Assembly (NCBI RefSeq): GCF_001077535.1
Contig: NZ_CP011968.1
Span: forward strand, 2,046,001 to 2,110,000
Source: Clostridioides difficile ATCC 9689 = DSM 1296
Lineage (GTDB): Bacteria; Bacillota; Clostridia; Peptostreptococcales; Peptostreptococcaceae
Direction of reading: 5' to 3'
Length of the DNA stretch: 64,000 bases
Each line of letters opens with the position of its first letter. The first letter of the stretch is position 1. Under the pieces are notes generated by a model. The model searched no databases and was not told the origin of the DNA. It saw only the letters and a program-made list of their open reading frames with translations. This document shows, one piece after another, positions 62,081-64,000 of this stretch. The translations under genes and the position numbers were made by a program.

Positions 62081-64000
62081 TTATTCAAACTTAATTTCTT
62101 CTATCAGTTTCATTTTCTTCCCTTTTATAATAGGCACTATTGAACCTATTAAAGTTACTATAATTCCCAATAACCCAACAATAATAAATGTTTTAAAATC
62201 TAAATCTGGTTTCATTGAAATTTTTGGTCCTGCAACTATAAAGATAGTTTGAATCTCAAGTATAGATATCACAATACCAATAACAGCTCCAAGTAAACCT
62301 GAAGTAAACCCTTCAATCAATGTTACTTTTATATTTTGTTTATCACTTAGTCCTATAGATTTATACATAGCTATAGAACGTCTTTTTTGAATATAATTAA
62401 TCAGTAGATTATTAATAATACCTACTGTAGCAAGAAGAAAAATGAAATAGGTCATCTTATTCATAGGAGACAAAAAACTACTTATAGTATTTAAAGAATC
62501 ATTATTAAATTCTTCAACTGTACGACTCCAATTATATGTATCTCCAAATAAATATCTTATCTGAATCATAACAGCATCTGGATTGACTGCTGTATATACT
62601 AAAAAACCATAATTAGTTTTATCAAAATCATTAACTGCATAATGTGATGGTATAACAGCTTCTACATCATTTGCACGGGATTTAAAACTACCTACTATTT
62701 TATAAGAAAAATCATACTTATCATTAGATAGAGTTATTGTATCTCCTATAGATAAGCCTACTTTTTTTAGAGTATCTTCATTCAAAATAACAGAACGTTT
62801 ATCATTAAAAGCTTCTATTACTTGTTTTTTTATCTCAAAATTTGTATAATTGATTCCAAACATAGAGTTATATAGTTTTATATTATCTGTACCCTCTAGT
62901 CTTGATAATGTTACACCATTACCAGAAATCTCATTATTCATAACATAAAGAGGTAATATTTTTTTAATTCCATCCATATGTCTAACATCTTCAATAAACT
63001 CTTCATTCATCTTTCCATCTGCAAAACCTTGTAATTCTGCGTCACGAAACACATCTGTTATATAAGTTTTGACAAAGTTACCAACAACACTTATTGCAAT
63101 AACTGCAGAAATACTTATAAATAGTAAAGTGATATTCTGTATTATATTTTTGTTATTTTTCATATTTCTAGCAGCTAATTTACCCTCATTCCCTAAAATA
63201 TTTTTATAAACAAACTCAAAAACTATAGACATGATATCAGTAATAAGAGGAATCAACACAATAGTAGCTACAATTAATCCCAGTAATGAAAATCCACCAG
63301 CTAGATACAATGTATTTTCAGGGGATATTCTTGGAAGTAAAATAGATAAAATAAACATTATACTTCCTATAAAAAGTATAGAACGATTTGAAACATTCTT
63401 TTCTTCTACTGTTCCTAGTACAATATTTTTTATCGGCAAATGGCTAGCTTTTTTAACAGGTATATATGCACTAAATGAAGAAACGATTATTGCTACTATA
63501 ACAGATATAATCACTCCAATGGGTGATATTACTACTGGAATTGATATTCCTTGCTCGAGAGAATTTCCTAACCCATGAAGCATTAAATTTAAAACAACTA
63601 CACCAATAGGAATAGCAATTAATCCTCCTATACTTCCGTATAATATACTTTCAAGCATCAATATACGAGTTACAGTTTTTTCATTGGCACCAATACTTCT
63701 AAATGTTCCAATAAAAGGAAGACGTTCTAATGTAATAACCTTATAACTGCTGTATATTATAAATATACTAAGGGTTAATGCAAAAAAACTTATTAAAAAG
63801 AAAGGCATTGTCTTTTGTCTAGCATCTGAAATTATCTTAGTTTCATTTATAGTATTTGATACCATATATTTTTCAGTAGAAAGTTCTTTGGATAATTTAT
63901 TTACTAGATTTTCTGTAATTTCTTCTTCTGACTCTATAAGAATTCTTGTATATCCACTGCCTTTATTTATAATTTTTGATAGAGTCTCTTTGGGTAGCAG
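62081..64000 (-). CDS. FtsX-like ABC permease (MacB type), 5' end outside window
   Basis: At least 640 residues; the frame is open to base 64000, so the ATG at 63865 is internal. Two FtsX domains each with four membrane helices, separated by a MacB-type periplasmic domain (GVTLSRLEGTDNIKLYNSMFGINYTNFEIKKQVIEAFNDKRSVILNEDTLKKVGLSIGDTITLSNDKYDFSYKIVGSF). It may be a full-length ~800-residue BceB/YtrF-like permease. Paired with the ATPase downstream. Confidence 0.9.
   Translation of the reverse strand: MLPKETLSKIINKGSGYTRILIESEEEITENLVNKLSKELSTEKYMVSNTINETKIISDARQKTMPFFLISFFALTLSIFIIYSSYKVITLERLPFIGTFRSIGANEKTVTRILMLESILYGSIGGLIAIPIGVVVLNLMLHGLGNSLEQGISIPVVISPIGVIISVIVAIIVSSFSAYIPVKKASHLPIKNIVLGTVEEKNVSNRSILFIGSIMFILSILLPRISPENTLYLAGGFSLLGLIVATIVLIPLITDIMSIVFEFVYKNILGNEGKLAARNMKNNKNIIQNITLLFISISAVIAISVVGNFVKTYITDVFRDAELQGFADGKMNEEFIEDVRHMDGIKKILPLYVMNNEISGNGVTLSRLEGTDNIKLYNSMFGINYTNFEIKKQVIEAFNDKRSVILNEDTLKKVGLSIGDTITLSNDKYDFSYKIVGSFKSRANDVEAVIPSHYAVNDFDKTNYGFLVYTAVNPDAVMIQIRYLFGDTYNWSRTVEEFNNDSLNTISSFLSPMNKMTYFIFLLATVGIINNLLINYIQKRRSIAMYKSIGLSDKQNIKVTLIEGFTSGLLGAVIGIVISILEIQTIFIVAGPKISMKPDLDFKTFIIVGLLGIIVTLIGSIVPIIKGKKMKLIEEIKFE

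Noticed and set aside
1-64000. CRISPR arrays, tRNA or rRNA genes
   Set aside because: No regularly spaced short repeats, cloverleaf sequences or rRNA-like segments were seen by reading both strands.

Overview
The window is AT-rich (visibly well below 35 % GC) and Gram-positive in style: strong AGGAGG ribosome binding sites, frequent TTG/GTG starts, many intrinsic terminators, SpoVS, PrdX-type and CwlB/CD27L-type proteins. Gene content and order (ANTAR-regulated eut cluster with eutG first, accBCDA next to spoVS, lexA next to a Xer-like integrase) fit Clostridioides difficile or a very close relative. This species call is an inference from remembered gene content, not from a database search.

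Layout. 1-3.8 kb: 3' part of a membrane sensor/diguanylate cyclase, a YdcF-like protein and a decayed flavin-binding protein. 4.6-8.7 kb: a giant DUF11-repeat protein with a cysteine-rich tail, probably spore-surface. 9-17 kb: single-gene units (cupin, ABC substrate-binding lipoprotein, methyltransferase, PrdX/YbaK-type deacylase, PBECR-like protein, YtxH/DUF948 pair, endolysin-like amidase, dCMP deaminase) and a free-standing structured RNA gene at 13.28-13.43 kb. 17.1-18.4 kb: a foreign-looking scar with an XRE regulator and gene remnants.

The main result is at 19.6-43.6 kb. The ATPase gene of a nitrate/sulfonate-type ABC transporter is split: its first 192 codons end at 43.6 kb and its last 58 codons start at 19.6 kb, both on the minus strand. 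The two breakpoints carry the same hexamer (TGCTTC, plus strand) and, just inside, a 12-base inverted repeat. A 532-residue large serine recombinase abuts the left end. Joining the halves at the hexamer restores an in-frame ATPase of 250 residues. The 24-kb insert therefore looks like a site-specific mobile element. Its cargo is the entire ethanolamine utilization microcompartment cluster (eutG-S-P-V-W-A-B-C-L, several shell proteins, E, M, T, D, N, H, Q) plus a MarR-controlled amidohydrolase/AbgT transporter/C-S lyase operon. Within the eut cluster, two sigma-A promoters and three EutV-type two-hairpin antiterminator sites (hexaloops with A1 and G4 overlapping terminators) control eutG, eutS and eutA; EutW/EutV would sense ethanolamine and prevent termination.

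43.6-64 kb is chromosomal backbone: a MotA/MotB-like pair resembling ZorA/ZorB without other Zorya genes, an extracellular metallo-beta-lactamase-fold lipoprotein, lexA with its own SOS box, a tyrosine recombinase, an M50-like membrane protease, an ACT protein, spoVS, the accBCDA acetyl-CoA carboxylase operon with a FapR-like palindrome, trmB, a HesB-like protein, VOC and AraC genes between two copies of a diverged intergenic repeat, and a MacB-type ABC exporter cut by the window end.
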